A stretch of DNA of 64,000 bases from positions 2,604,001-2,668,000 of the forward strand of contig NZ_JACCBD010000001.1 of assembly GCF_013409595.1 (NCBI RefSeq), given 5' to 3'. Shown here one piece after another: positions 1-8,825 of this stretch (positions within the stretch are counted from its first letter, which is position 1; each line of letters begins with the position of its first letter). The notes beneath the pieces were generated by a model, which saw only the letters and a list, made by a program, of their open reading frames with translations, searched no databases and was not told the origin of the DNA. This DNA comes from Leucobacter aridicollis (GTDB taxonomy: Bacteria > Actinomycetota > Actinomycetes > Actinomycetales > Microbacteriaceae). A program made the translations under genes and the position numbers.

Positions 1-1
1 C

Positions 2-67
2 GGGCGGCGAGCCGCAGCCAGGATCCTGGGCGAGACACCGCCGCTGTCGGCGCTCTGGGCGCAGTAG
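2..67 (+). CDS. C-terminal fragment of an unidentified protein (partial)
   Basis: An open frame enters from the left edge and ends at TAG (65-67), giving a tail that reads ARILGETPPLSALWAQ. It would be convergent with the DUF4190-type gene that begins its 3' end at 87. The fragment is too short to assign a function, and an opposite-strand frame is also open here, so the call is tentative. Confidence 0.3.
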   Translation, partial: GRRAAARILGETPPLSALWAQ

Positions 68-86
68 GCCGCGGCCCCCGTGCGGG

Positions 87-1028
87 TTAGCGCGCGCTCG
101 CGTCCTCGCCCATGCAGATCGCGCCGAGCTGCGAGCTCGCCTCAGCCCACTGCGACTCCGCGTCCGAGCGCTGCTTCACCTGATCCAAGGTGAGCTGCTC
201 GTCCGTCTCAGCGAACGCCAGCAACTCCGAAACGAGCGCTGAGAACTCGGCGTCGTCCGATGCCGCGAGCAGGTCGGTGTAGTACGCCGCGGGGTCGTCG
301 AAGATCGATACCTCCGGCGCGAGCAGCGCGGTGCATAGTGCCTCGTTCTCGGAGCCGATCCACGGCGTGTCGCTGAAGCGCGGGTCCGGCACCTCGGTCC
401 AGTCGTCGCCCGGGCTGTGGAACTCGCTGTCGCCGTGATCGTAGGCGTCGGCGTCGACCGCCGAGCTGTACGCGGAGCCGAACGCGCCAAACACGCCGAA
501 GAAGACGAAGAACAGGATCGTGCCGAGGATGCTCAGCCCGATACGCACGTAGCCGATGATCGTCGCGGCGAGTGCGAGTCCCCGCCCGCCTTCTCCCGTG
601 CGCTTGATCTTGCTGAGCGCGATGTGGCCGAGAATGACACCAACGATGCCCGAGAAGAACACGGCGATGAACCCGACGATCGCAAACACGTTCATCGGCG
701 GCGCGGCCGGCGCGTACGGCTGACCGACCGGATACCCGGGCTGCGCGTAGCCAGGCTGCGCGTAGCCCGGCTGCTGATACGTCGGCTGGCCTGCTGGCTG
801 TGCCCAGCCCTGGGCGGGCTGCGGGGCGCCAGGCGCCGGCTGCTCGGGAGCTGGGAACCCTGAGGGCGACGCCTGTGCGGCGGGCTGCTGCTCGGAGCCG
901 TCCTGTTCGGGCTCGGGCCGGTGCGGGAACGACTGCAGGGCAGGCACGCCTGGGGTGGCGGTACCGGGATCGACAGCGCCGTCCTCGGGCGTTTCGTTGG
1001 GGTCGCGGTCAGGGGGCAGCTGGGTCAT
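87..1028 (-). CDS. DUF4190-type membrane protein with Pro/Gln-rich N-terminus
   Basis: A 313-residue protein. Residues 1-110 are a low-complexity Pro/Gln/Ala region ending in three GYAQPGY-like repeats. Residues about 112-180 hold two hydrophobic segments separated by a short basic loop (LGHIALSKIKRTGEGGRGLA), the signature arrangement of DUF4190. An acidic, probably extracytoplasmic domain of about 120 residues follows. The function is unknown; such proteins are common in actinobacteria and are usually annotated only as DUF4190 membrane proteins. It is followed upstream on the same strand by another single-pass membrane protein (1124-1786), with 95 bp between them, so the two may be co-transcribed. 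The family call rests on layout and motif only. Confidence 0.75.
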   Translation of the reverse strand: MTQLPPDRDPNETPEDGAVDPGTATPGVPALQSFPHRPEPEQDGSEQQPAAQASPSGFPAPEQPAPGAPQPAQGWAQPAGQPTYQQPGYAQPGYAQPGYPVGQPYAPAAPPMNVFAIVGFIAVFFSGIVGVILGHIALSKIKRTGEGGRGLALAATIIGYVRIGLSILGTILFFVFFGVFGAFGSAYSSAVDADAYDHGDSEFHSPGDDWTEVPDPRFSDTPWIGSENEALCTALLAPEVSIFDDPAAYYTDLLAASDDAEFSALVSELLAFAETDEQLTLDQVKQRSDAESQWAEASSQLGAICMGEDASAR

Positions 1029-1123
1029 GCCCCAAGTCTACGCGGGCGATCCTCGCGAATCGCGGTGAGACATGACGCGACGACCCGCCGCGATGGGGTC
1101 TGCGCGACGTCGGTGACGCAGAG

Positions 1124-1786
1124 CTAGTAGAGCAGGAACTGCGCGGTCTCTTCGCTCTCAGCTCCGCCAGCCCCCGCGCTCAGGTGGTAGGAGGCGCCGC
1201 CGGCCACGACCGGGTCGCGCGTGATCTCGCAGGTCTCCGTACTCGACCGCGTCCGGTCCCACGAGACAGGCTCGCTCTCCAGGGTCTCCCCTGCTTTCAG
1301 CACGACGGGGAGCGACTCCGCGTTCGTCTGGCAGTCCGTCGAGCGCCAGACGTCGTCGCTGCCGCTCGACACCGTGAAGCTCATGCCGGCGGTGCCGAGG
1401 TCGGCGACGCATGCGTCCTTGCCCGTGTTCTTCACGCTGAGCGACAGCTGCGGGAACTCGCCGTCGCCGTACGAGCCCTGGTCGGTCACGGGGACCACCT
1501 CGAGCGCGGCCTTCGCGCACGCGACCGGTTCCCCGGCCTTCGCAGCATCGGGCTTCGGGGTTTCGGCGACGTCGGACGGGACCTTGACGTCCTTCGCGTC
1601 GTCCGGCGCCGCCGCCCCTGGCCGCACGACAATCAGCACGATCGCGACAACAACAGCGACGAGGCCGAGCAGAACGATGAGTCTGCGCCGGACGTAGACA
1701 CTCCGATCCTCCGGCCCCACGGGGTCGCGCAGGGCCGACCGCGCTCCGTGCTGCTCCGACGGATCTTGAGCTGGTCGCCTGGCCAT
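1124..1786 (-). CDS. Single-pass membrane-anchored secreted-domain protein, function unknown
   Basis: A 220-residue protein with a basic, Arg-rich cytoplasmic N-terminus (about 33 residues), one strongly hydrophobic segment (about residues 36-55, LIVLLGLVAVVVAIVLIVV) and an outside domain of about 160 residues. The outer domain has four Cys (VACAK, DACVA, TDCQT, TCEIT) and a beta-rich pattern (SLSVKNTGKDACVADLG) that recalls the DUF4232-like or DUF4352-like immunoglobulin folds of actinobacterial surface proteins. I cannot assign a function. The start ATG overlaps no neighbour; the divergent side is the argA-type gene's 3' end. Confidence 0.7.
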   Translation of the reverse strand: MARRPAQDPSEQHGARSALRDPVGPEDRSVYVRRRLIVLLGLVAVVVAIVLIVVRPGAAAPDDAKDVKVPSDVAETPKPDAAKAGEPVACAKAALEVVPVTDQGSYGDGEFPQLSLSVKNTGKDACVADLGTAGMSFTVSSGSDDVWRSTDCQTNAESLPVVLKAGETLESEPVSWDRTRSSTETCEITRDPVVAGGASYHLSAGAGGAESEETAQFLLY

Positions 1787-1812
1787 GGCCTCAGCGTACC
1801 CCCGACCTCTGA

Positions 1813-2337
1813 CTACAGGCGCTTCAACATGCGGGTGTTGCCAAGCGTGTTCGGCTTCACCCTCGCGAGATCAAGGAACTCGGCGATGCCCTCGTCGTGC
1901 GAGCGAAGCAGCTCGGCGTACACCTCTGCTGCGACCAGCTCGGCGTCCTCCCCGACCTCTTCGAACCCGTTGCGGCCAAAGAACTCGGTCTCGAACGTGA
2001 GGCAGAACAGTAACTGCAGTCCGAGCCCGCGAGCGCGCTCCTCGAGTGCGAGTAGCACGGCACGGCCGACGCCCTTGCCGAGATAGTCCTCGGAGACGCC
2101 GAGCGTGCGCACCTCACCGAGGTGCTCCCACATCACGTGCAACGCGCCGTACCCGATGACGTCGCCAGCCTCGTCCTCCGCGACCATGAACCCCGGTACC
2201 GCCCCGTACAGCTCGACAAGGTCCTTGCCGAGCAGGATTCGCCTCGCGACAAGCGGCTCCATAAGGTTCACGATCTTGACGACGTCGTGGGTCGTCGCAG
2301 GCCGGACACTGATAGCGCTAACGTCGCTGACACTCAT
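1813..2337 (-). CDS. argA: Amino-acid N-acetyltransferase (GNAT, ArgA-type)
   Basis: A 174-residue GNAT protein. It resembles the short, stand-alone N-acetylglutamate synthase of mycobacteria (Rv2747 type), which acetylates glutamate in the first step of arginine synthesis. Visible are the IVNLMEPLVARRILLGK start region, the acetyl-CoA-binding stretch VRTLGVSEDYLGKGVGRAVL (about residues 78-97; the Q/RxxGxG/A pattern is present as YLGKGVG) and the FFGRNGFEEVGED segment typical of this subgroup. ATG at 2337 is chosen; a TTG two codons earlier is also possible. No other arginine genes are nearby, which is usual for this type. Substrate is inferred from family, not shown by context. Confidence 0.75.
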   Translation of the reverse strand: MSVSDVSAISVRPATTHDVVKIVNLMEPLVARRILLGKDLVELYGAVPGFMVAEDEAGDVIGYGALHVMWEHLGEVRTLGVSEDYLGKGVGRAVLLALEERARGLGLQLLFCLTFETEFFGRNGFEEVGEDAELVAAEVYAELLRSHDEGIAEFLDLARVKPNTLGNTRMLKRL

Positions 2338-2424
2338 GCACAAAGTCTAGTCCGCGCGCATGCTCCCACCGTCGTGTCCGATTCCCGCGTGCCTCATCCC
2401 AGCCGTGCGCGGCAGAATGATTCC

Positions 2425-4065
2425 GTGTCCACTCAATTCGCAGCGCTCCCGCTCAGTTTCGACGCCTGCTACCGCGCCGCGTCTGGCCGCGACAGGCGCT
2501 GGGACGGCCGGTTCTACCTCGGGGTGACGAGCACCGGCATCTACTGCCGCCCGTCCTGCCCGGCCCGGAAGCCGAAGCCTGCGAACTGCCGATTCTTCCC
2601 GAGCGCAGCCGCGTGCGTTGCCGCGGGGTTCCGCGCGTGCAAGCGTTGCCGCCCCGACGCGCTCCCAGGCAGCCGGGACTGGGACCACCGCAGCGACCTC
2701 GTCGCTCGAGCGGTCCGCGGAATCCGCGACGGCGCTATCGACGCCGGCGGCGTCACAGGGCTGGCGAGCTCGCTTGCCGTGAGCGAGCGGCACCTGCGGC
2801 GGATCCTGCTCGACGAAATCGGCGCGACGCCGATCCAACTCGCGCGGACGCGGCGTGCGCACGCCGCGCGGATCCTGATCGAGCAGACCGACCTGTCGCT
2901 CACGGACGTGGCGTTCGCCGCCGGGTTCGGCAGCGTGCGGCAGTTCGGCGACACGATGCGCGATGAGTTCGGGATGGCACCCTCGGCGATTGCCAGGCGC
3001 GCGGGGCAGGACGCGCAAGCCGGGGGCGCCACTGGCACCGGCGGCGACGGCGAGCGGCCCGGGCCCGAGTCGCGGGAGTGGCCGACGGTGACGCTGAGGT
3101 TGCAGACGCGGGCGCCGTTCGACGCGCAGGCGACGCGGTCGTTCCTCGCCGCGCACGCGATCCCGGGGCGCGACATGATCGGCGCAGGCACGGCGGATCT
3201 CCCGTCAACGGCGGCCCCGACCTCTCACGCCATCGACGTGCCCGGCGGCACCGCGCGCGCCACGATCTCGTGGGCCGACGTGCCGGCCGTCGCCGAACAG
3301 GAGCCCGGCACGCTCGGGATCCCGGTCACGCTGGCGTTGCCGAGCCTCGCAGACACGATGCCCGCGATCCAGGTCGTTCGGCGCATGCTCGATCTTGACG
3401 CGGACCCGGCACAGCTCGCCGAGGCGTTCGCTGGCGACCCCATCCTCGGCCCGCTCGTCGCCGCGCGTCCGGGGCTGCGGCTCCCCGGCGCCCGAGACCC
3501 GCACGAGTTCGCGCTCGCGACCGTGCTCGGGCAGCAGGTCTCGCTCGCCGCCGCCCGCACGCTCCAGGGCCGGCTCGTTGCCGAGTTCGCCGAGCCGGGC
3601 GGCCACGCCGAACTCGGGTTCTCGGGTCGTGTCGACGCCTCCCGGATCGCGGCGGAGACTCCAGAATCGCTCCAGTCGACGCTCCGCATCACTGGCGCTC
3701 GCGCGGCGACGCTCCGGGGGCTCGCGGGTGCGCTCGAGCGTGGGCTCGACATCGGCCAGGGCGCCGACCGTGAGCGGGCGCGAGCCGAGCTCATCGCACT
3801 CCGGGGCATTGGGCCGTGGACCGTCGAGCTGATCGCGATGCGTGCGCTCGGGGACCCTGACGCCTACCCCGCCGGCGACCTCATCTTGCGCCGGGCTCTT
3901 GGCGTCGCCGGGGCGAAAGCAGCCGAGGCCGCCGCAGAGGCCTGGCGCCCGTTCCGGGGCTACGCGACGCAGTACCTCTGGGCAGATTTCCTGGCTCACG
4001 CCGCCGCGGGCGGTGCCTCGCCCGCGACCTCCAACCCTCCGAAAGACACGAAGGACACCCCATGA
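2425..4065 (+). CDS. alkA: AlkA-type DNA-3-methyladenine glycosylase with Ada zinc/AraC N-terminus
   Basis: A 546-residue fusion. Residues about 10-80 are an Ada-type metal-binding domain, with Cys residues in GIYCRPSC and FRACKRCRP; the first Cys of such domains accepts methyl groups from DNA phosphotriesters. Next is an AraC-type helix-turn-helix (about 90-185, with LSLTDVAFAAGFGSVRQF). The C-terminal half is an AlkA N-terminal domain followed by a helix-hairpin-helix/GPD glycosylase (LRGIGPWTVELIAMRALGDPD, with the catalytic Asp in the stretch DPDAYPAGDLIL). The enzyme therefore both senses and excises alkylated bases. The GTG at 2425 is chosen because it directly precedes the domain start; an open frame continues upstream to 2122 over non-conserved sequence. 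The stop overlaps the start of ogt (ATGA), indicating translational coupling of an alkylation-repair operon. Confidence 0.93.
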   Translation: MSTQFAALPLSFDACYRAASGRDRRWDGRFYLGVTSTGIYCRPSCPARKPKPANCRFFPSAAACVAAGFRACKRCRPDALPGSRDWDHRSDLVARAVRGIRDGAIDAGGVTGLASSLAVSERHLRRILLDEIGATPIQLARTRRAHAARILIEQTDLSLTDVAFAAGFGSVRQFGDTMRDEFGMAPSAIARRAGQDAQAGGATGTGGDGERPGPESREWPTVTLRLQTRAPFDAQATRSFLAAHAIPGRDMIGAGTADLPSTAAPTSHAIDVPGGTARATISWADVPAVAEQEPGTLGIPVTLALPSLADTMPAIQVVRRMLDLDADPAQLAEAFAGDPILGPLVAARPGLRLPGARDPHEFALATVLGQQVSLAAARTLQGRLVAEFAEPGGHAELGFSGRVDASRIAAETPESLQSTLRITGARAATLRGLAGALERGLDIGQGADRERARAELIALRGIGPWTVELIAMRALGDPDAYPAGDLILRRALGVAGAKAAEAAAEAWRPFRGYATQYLWADFLAHAAAGGASPATSNPPKDTKDTP

Positions 4066-4694
4066 ACGCTTCCCTGTCTTACACAGTCGTCGACATCGTC
4101 GGAAGTCCGTTTGTCGCTATCTGGCGGCCCGAGGACGGTTCGGTGTGCGCGGCCGGGTTCCTGGCGGCACCATCAGATCTCGAATCCTCCAGGCTCACGG
4201 TGCCGGACGCCCGGGCCGCGACTGCGGGGCCTGGCGGCAATAACGGGTCCACCGCGATCTCGCGCGCGCAGGTCGTGTCAGACCCGCTCTGGGACCGGCT
4301 CACGACAAGCGACCCCGGTCTCGCCGGCCGGGGGCTCGCCACCAAGCCTGCGACATCGGGAGCCGTGCCCGACGCGCTGCGGGCCTACGCCGACGGCGAC
4401 CTCGCAGCGATCGACACCATTGCGGTCGCACAGCGGGAGACGCCCTTCCGCGGCGAGGTGTCGCGGGCGCTCCGCCGGGTGCCAGCTGGCGACGCGGTGA
4501 CCTACACCACGCTTGCGGCGTTGGCTGGCAGGCCCGCGGCGGTCCGGGCCGCGGCCTCGGGCTGCGCCACGAACCTTGTCGCACTGATCGTCCCCTGCCA
4601 CCGCATTGTGCGCGCCGACGGCGGCCTCGGCGGGTACCTCTTCGGCACTGAGGTGAAGCATCGGCTGCTCACACACGAGGGCGCCCTGGGGTAA
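4062..4694 (+). CDS. ogt: Methylated-DNA--protein-cysteine methyltransferase
   Basis: A 210-residue O6-alkylguanine-DNA alkyltransferase that transfers the alkyl group from O6-methylguanine to its own cysteine. The active-site motif IVPCHRIV is at about residues 175-182, preceded by the DNA-binding helix (VTYTTLAALAGRPAAVRAAA), whose Arg finger lies in the RPAAVRA part, and followed by GGLGGYLFG. The N-terminal 110 residues carry a Gly/Ala/Ser-rich insertion (around residue 55) longer than usual. It starts inside the alkA stop codon (ATGA) with an AAGGA Shine-Dalgarno, so both proteins are produced together. Confidence 0.92.
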   Translation: MNASLSYTVVDIVGSPFVAIWRPEDGSVCAAGFLAAPSDLESSRLTVPDARAATAGPGGNNGSTAISRAQVVSDPLWDRLTTSDPGLAGRGLATKPATSGAVPDALRAYADGDLAAIDTIAVAQRETPFRGEVSRALRRVPAGDAVTYTTLAALAGRPAAVRAAASGCATNLVALIVPCHRIVRADGGLGGYLFGTEVKHRLLTHEGALG

Positions 4695-4792
4695 GCGGGG
4701 TGCGCCCGGGGTAGAGGGCGTTTGCTCGGGTGGTCGCCCAGCAGTCCCGTGTGCCCGCACCGGCCGCCCCGGCCACGCCCAGCCGCCCCCGG

Positions 4793-4878
4793 CGCACGCA
4801 ATGGGATCTGCAGAAGATCTGCCCTCCCCCGGCTGTCAGGCCATACCAACTGACGATCCCAGATGTACCGCCCACTGC
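4793..4878 (+). repeat. Dispersed repeat, copy A (86 bp)
   Basis: Starts CGCACGCAATGGGATCTGCA and aligns without gaps to 4971-5056 (offset 178). The shared core CAATGGGATCTGC lies at 4799-4811. The next bases, AGAAGATCTGCCC, place two ATCTGC units about a turn apart. The same 13-bp core recurs twice, inverted, near 57.3-57.4 kb. Confidence 0.85.
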
Positions 4879-4970
4879 AAGGCCGCGCCCCAGCGCCCAG
4901 CCACACCCAGCTACATCACGCCCCACCCAGCCGCACCGACTACACCCACCAGCACCCAGCCAGACCCCGC

Positions 4971-5056
4971 CGCACCCAATGGGATCTGCAGAAGATCTGC
5001 CCACCTCCAGCTGCCAGGGCATACCAACTGCCGATCCCATAGCTACGGCTCATTGC
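4971..5056 (+). repeat. Dispersed repeat, copy B (86 bp)
   Basis: Second copy of the 4793-4878 block. The core CAATGGGATCTGC is at 4977-4989, and CATACCAACTG is also conserved further in. The two copies are in the same orientation and diverge mostly in their last 20 bases. Confidence 0.85.
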
Positions 5057-5100
5057 CCAGGCAGTGCAGCGCCCCAGCGGCGTCCGCTCCCCAAACGCCC

Positions 5101-5133
5101 AGAGGGGGCCCGGCATGAAGCCGAGCCCCCTCT
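5101..5133 (-). terminator. Terminator hairpin of clpC
   Basis: AGAGGGGGC pairs perfectly with GCCCCCTCT (9 bp), extended by a mismatch and CGG/CCG, with a short loop. It lies 20 bp beyond the clpC stop codon. No clear T-run follows on the minus strand. Confidence 0.75.
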
Positions 5134-5153
5134 GGGGAGTGAACGCGCTAGGG

Positions 5154-7679
5154 CTATTCGCCCTGGCCGGGGGTGAGCCCGGTCGAGGCGGCGGCCGCCG
5201 CGGCAGAGGCCGCGGCCTCGCCGTGCGACTTCTGCTGGTCGCGCTTCGTCTCGAAGGTGAACTTGCCGTCCTTGACGTCGACCATCACGGTGTCGCCAGC
5301 GAGCAGTTCGGCGCCGAGGATCTTCTCGGAGAGCTGATCCTCGATCTCCCGCTGCATCGCGCGGCGCAGCGGACGTGCACCGAGCGTCGGGTCGTACCCA
5401 ATCTCGGAGAGTCGTTCGCGCGCGGGCGTCGTGATCTCGATGTACATGTCGCGGTCGAGCAGGCGATCCTTCAGCTGCTTCACGAACAGGTCCACGATCT
5501 GCAGCAGTTCGGGCTTCGACAGCTGCGGGAACACGATCGTGTCATCGACACGGTTCAGGAACTCGGGCTTGAAGTGCTTCTTGAGCTCCTCGTTGACCTT
5601 GCCCTTCATCGTCTCGTAGCCGACCTGCGAGTCGCCCTCGAGCTGGAACCCGACAGGGCCACCAGCGATCGCGGTCGAACCGAGGTTCGTCGTCATGATG
5701 ATCACGGTGTTCTTGAAGTCGACCACGCGGCCCTGGCCGTCGGTGAGGCGACCCTCCTCGAGCACCTGCAGCAGCGAGTTGAAGATGTCAGGGTGAGCCT
5801 TCTCGATCTCGTCGAAGAGCACGACGGAGAACGGCTTGCGGCGCACCTTCTCGGTGAGCTGACCGCCCTCTTCGAATCCGACGAACCCGGGAGGGGCACC
5901 GAACAGGCGCGACACGGTGTGCTTCTCGCCGTACTCGGACATGTCGAGCGAGATGAGCGCGTCTTCGTCGTCGAACAGGAACTCCGCGAGTGCCTTCGCG
6001 AGCTCGGTCTTGCCGACACCGGTGGGGCCGGCGAAGATGAACGAGCCCGAGGGGCGCTTCGGATCCTTCAGGCCAGCACGCTGGCGGCGGATCGTCTTCG
6101 CGAGCGCCGAGATTGCCTCGTTCTGGCCGATGACCCGCTGGTGCAGGGCATCCTCCATGAAGCGGAGACGCGAGGTCTCTTCCTCGGTGAGCTTGAACAC
6201 GGGAATGCCGGTCGCCTGCGCGAGCACCTCGGCGATGAGCCCCTCATCGACCTCGGCGTTCGTCGCGACGTCGCCCGCGCGCCACTGCTTCTCGAGGCGG
6301 AGGCGTTCGGCGATGAGCTTCTTCTCCTCGTCGCGCTTGTTCGCGGCCTTCTCGAAGTCCTGAGCCTCGATCGCCTGCTCCTTGTCGGCCCGGACGACGG
6401 CGATCTTCTCGTCGAATTCGCGCAGCTCGGGCGGGCTCGACAGGATCGAGAGCCGCAGGCGTGCGCCTGCCTCGTCGATCAGGTCGATGGCCTTGTCCGG
6501 GAGGAAGCGATCCTGAACGTACCGGTCCGCGAGATTCACGGCGGCGACGATTGCGCCGTCGGTGATCGAGACCTTGTGGTGCGCCTCGTAGCGGTCGCGG
6601 AGACCCTTCAGAATATTGATGGTGTGCGGCAGCGACGGTTCGTTCACCATGATCGACTGGAAACGGCGCTCGAGCGCTGCGTCCTTCTCGAAGTGCTTGC
6701 GGAACTCGTCAAGCGTGGTCGCACCGATGGTCTGCAGCTCGCCGCGCGAGAGCATCGGCTTCAAGATGTTCGCCGCGTCGATCGCGCCCTCGGCAGCACC
6801 AGCGCCGACGAGCGTGTGGATCTCGTCGATGAAGATGATGATGTCGCCGCGGTTACGGATCTCCTTGGTGACCTTCTTCAGGCGCTCCTCGAAGTCGCCA
6901 CGGTAGCGGCTGCCGGCGATCATCGACGACAGGTCGAGGACGTAGACCTGCTTGTCCTTCAGCGTCTCGGGGACCTCGCCCTTGACGATGGCCTGCGCGA
7001 GACCCTCGACGACAGCGGTCTTACCGACACCCGGTTCACCGATGAGCACTGGGTTGTTCTTGGAGCGGCGCGAGAGGATCTGCATGACCCGCTCGACCTC
7101 CTTCTCACGCCCGATAACGGGGTCAAGCTTGCCCTCACGGGCGGCCTGTGTGAGGTTGCGGCCGAACTGGTCGAGCACCTGCGAGCCCTTCGGGGCGTCG
7201 CCGGCCTCGGGGGCACCAACGGTCGCGTTCTCCTTGCCGGCCTGGTAGCCGGAGAGGAGCTGGATCACGGCCTGGCGCACGCGGTTCAGGTCGGCGCCGA
7301 GCTTCACGAGCACCTGGGCTGCGACACCCTCGCCCTCGCGGATGAGGCCGAGCAGGATGTGCTCCGTGCCAATGTAGTTGTGGCCGAGCTGCAGCGACTC
7401 GCGCAGGCTCAGCTCAAGCATCTTCTTCGCGCGAGGCGTGAACGGAATGTGCCCCGACGGCGGCTGCTGGCCTGTTCCGATGATCTCAGTGACCTGCGCG
7501 CGCACAGCGTCGAGTGAAATGTCGAGCTGCTCAAGAGCCTTCGCTGCGACACCCTCGCCCTCGTGAATGAGGCCGAGCAGGATGTGCTCAGTACCAATGT
7601 AGTTGTGGTTGAGCAGCTTCGCCTCTTCCTGGGCGAGCACGATCACGCGGCGAGCGCGGTCAGTGAATCTCTCAAACAT
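5154..7679 (-). CDS. clpC: ATP-dependent Clp protease ATP-binding subunit ClpC
   Basis: An 841-residue Hsp100 unfoldase that feeds substrates to ClpP. It shows the N-terminal Clp-N double repeat ([14 protein letters not shown] occurs twice, about residues 25-38 and 100-113), a first AAA+ module (Walker A GEPGVGKT near residue 215, Walker [10 protein letters not shown]), a UVR-like middle region, and a second AAA+ module ([16 protein letters not shown] near 550, Walker [14 protein letters not shown]). The C-terminal region ends in an Ala-rich tail. Length fits the family. In actinobacteria ClpC is essential and is under ClgR control; a ClgR-like box is seen about 80 bp upstream. It is transcribed alone and closed by the hairpin at 5101-5133. 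Confidence 0.97.
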   Translation of the reverse strand: MFERFTDRARRVIVLAQEEAKLLNHNYIGTEHILLGLIHEGEGVAAKALEQLDISLDAVRAQVTEIIGTGQQPPSGHIPFTPRAKKMLELSLRESLQLGHNYIGTEHILLGLIREGEGVAAQVLVKLGADLNRVRQAVIQLLSGYQAGKENATVGAPEAGDAPKGSQVLDQFGRNLTQAAREGKLDPVIGREKEVERVMQILSRRSKNNPVLIGEPGVGKTAVVEGLAQAIVKGEVPETLKDKQVYVLDLSSMIAGSRYRGDFEERLKKVTKEIRNRGDIIIFIDEIHTLVGAGAAEGAIDAANILKPMLSRGELQTIGATTLDEFRKHFEKDAALERRFQSIMVNEPSLPHTINILKGLRDRYEAHHKVSITDGAIVAAVNLADRYVQDRFLPDKAIDLIDEAGARLRLSILSSPPELREFDEKIAVVRADKEQAIEAQDFEKAANKRDEEKKLIAERLRLEKQWRAGDVATNAEVDEGLIAEVLAQATGIPVFKLTEEETSRLRFMEDALHQRVIGQNEAISALAKTIRRQRAGLKDPKRPSGSFIFAGPTGVGKTELAKALAEFLFDDEDALISLDMSEYGEKHTVSRLFGAPPGFVGFEEGGQLTEKVRRKPFSVVLFDEIEKAHPDIFNSLLQVLEEGRLTDGQGRVVDFKNTVIIMTTNLGSTAIAGGPVGFQLEGDSQVGYETMKGKVNEELKKHFKPEFLNRVDDTIVFPQLSKPELLQIVDLFVKQLKDRLLDRDMYIEITTPARERLSEIGYDPTLGARPLRRAMQREIEDQLSEKILGAELLAGDTVMVDVKDGKFTFETKRDQQKSHGEAAASAAAAAASTGLTPGQGE

Positions 7680-7759
7680 CTATACCCTCCTTGACGGTCC
7701 ACGGGGTATGGAACCGCCGCTGGTTAAAGGCTACGCGCCCTTTCCTGTCATTGGGGCCG

Positions 7760-7777
7760 TGTTCGCCAGAGGCGTTA
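7760..7777 (-). promoter_or_regulatory. Candidate ClgR operator upstream of clpC
   Basis: TGTTCGCCAGAGGCGTTA fits the CGC-N5-GCG core described for ClgR boxes of corynebacteria and streptomycetes; two of the remaining consensus positions differ. It lies about 80 bp before the clpC start. The assignment is from memory of the consensus and from position. Confidence 0.45.
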
Positions 7778-7865
7778 CGGCGTCTGCCCCGCTTCTGGGG
7801 TCGGAGCTACGGGGTCGAGCGTTCGGGGTATGCGCGCTTGACGCGGCGGCCCGCGAGCACGTAGG

Positions 7866-7898
7866 TTATCGATAAGCGATAACAACGATTATCGATAA
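7866..7898 (+). promoter_or_regulatory. Palindromic operator pair before the DUF2975/XRE operon
   Basis: Two perfect 10-bp palindromes TTATCGATAA (7866-7875 and 7889-7898) are 23 bp apart. Between them CGATAA (7877-7882) pairs with TTATCG (7889-7894). They lie 50-80 bp before the start of the DUF2975 gene, where a repressor would block the promoter; the XRE protein encoded in the operon is the obvious candidate. Confidence 0.6.
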
Positions 7899-7948
7899 GG
7901 ATCGCCGGAACGTGCGCAACGCCTCCGGCCCGACAGCGGAGGACGCTC

Positions 7949-8569
7949 ATGTCACCAACCACTCATACCCCGGAGGTATCGCGTGGCGACCGATTTGCCA
8001 TCTGGGCGTTCGTCGTCGCGGGCGCAGCGATCATCGTGTTCACCGGCATTCAAGCGGTCACCAGGGTGCTGGCGATGCTCGGCGAGGGGCCGCATCTCGT
8101 TCCCATCCAGTTCCCCGAAGGAATGACCGTCTCACTCGACCCCGGTACGGGAGCAGTGCTCTCAGTAACGGGAGCAACAGGCACCATCCGAGTCGATTCC
8201 CTCGCCGCTCCCGCGCTCGTTCCTGGCATCGCGGCCCCGATCCTCGCGGCGGTGACAACGATCGTGGTGACAGGCTGTCTGCTCGCACTCGCCGCCTCAA
8301 TCCTGCGCGGCAAGATCTTCTCCCGACGCAACACTGCACTCGTCGTCACCGCGGGTATTTCGGGCCTCGTCGGGTACTCGCTCGCAAACCTCGCCAGCAC
8401 AATGCTCGCCAACGAGGCAGTCCACTCGGCCGTAGGTGGGGGGCTGATTTCAAGCGTCTTCGCGGCCGACCCGCTCGTCTACTTGCTCGCCGCTTTCACG
8501 GTCGCCGTCGTAGCCACAGCGTTCACGGTCGGCGCCCGGCTGCAGCGCGAGACCGAGGGGCTCGTATGA
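7949..8569 (+). CDS. DUF2975-type four-helix membrane protein
   Basis: A 206-residue integral membrane protein with four predicted hydrophobic segments (about residues 14-36, 90-115, 125-145 and 165-188). The layout, together with the directly overlapping XRE gene, matches the DUF2975/HTH pairs widespread in Gram-positive bacteria, whose role is unknown. The N-terminal loop (residues 50-80) lies outside and contains a TGATG-like Gly/Thr-rich turn. GGAGG stands a few bases before the ATG. The stop codon overlaps the next start (ATGA). Confidence 0.8.
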   Translation: MSPTTHTPEVSRGDRFAIWAFVVAGAAIIVFTGIQAVTRVLAMLGEGPHLVPIQFPEGMTVSLDPGTGAVLSVTGATGTIRVDSLAAPALVPGIAAPILAAVTTIVVTGCLLALAASILRGKIFSRRNTALVVTAGISGLVGYSLANLASTMLANEAVHSAVGGGLISSVFAADPLVYLLAAFTVAVVATAFTVGARLQRETEGLV

Positions 8570-8796
8570 CGCCGGCCGAACCAGCGGACGGGCACGCGAT
8601 CCACTGTCGGCTCGACGAGCTCCTCGCCGAGCGCGGGATGACCCTCACCGAGCTGGCTGAGCGGGTCGGCGTGAGCATCGTCAATCTGTCGGTACTCAAG
8701 AACGATCGGGCGAAGGCGATTCGATTCACGACGCTCACCGCGATCTGCCGCGCCCTCGACTGCGAGGTGGGCGACCTGCTCGTCGTCGGCGAGTAA
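8566..8796 (+). CDS. Small XRE-family transcriptional regulator
   Basis: A 76-residue Cro/CI-type DNA-binding protein consisting almost only of a helix-turn-helix: LDELLAERGMTLTELAERVG and VSIVNLSVLKNDRAKAIRFT, then TLTAICRALDCEVGDLLVV. This is the compact type that partners DUF2975 membrane proteins. It starts inside the DUF2975 stop codon (ATGA), so the two are translated together. The palindromes upstream of the operon are probably its own operators (inference). Confidence 0.9.
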   Translation: MTPAEPADGHAIHCRLDELLAERGMTLTELAERVGVSIVNLSVLKNDRAKAIRFTTLTAICRALDCEVGDLLVVGE

Positions 8797-8825
8797 CATC
8801 GAGACACCTCGGCTCGACCGGCACA

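Larger units (their letters stand above)
4695..5153. other. Intergenic region with a repeated 86-bp block
   Basis: 459 bp between ogt and the end of clpC. It contains two copies of an 86-bp block, a C-rich spacer with several CCCAGC/CACCCAGC units between them, and the clpC terminator. Short open frames here are Pro/Thr low-complexity and look non-coding. Confidence 0.8.

Noticed and set aside
2122..2424. Upstream extension of the alkA frame
   Set aside because: It overlaps the opposite argA gene, is non-conserved in character, and GTG 2425 directly precedes the Ada domain.
4880..4970. CCCAGC-rich spacer taken for a CRISPR-like array
   Set aside because: The units are irregular, short and unevenly spaced; there are no equal-length unique spacers and no cas genes.
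5064..7517. Long open frame (817 codons) on the plus strand opposite clpC
   Set aside because: It is the shadow of a conserved, GC-rich gene; the residue composition is Arg/Glu/Leu-heavy and clpC is beyond doubt.
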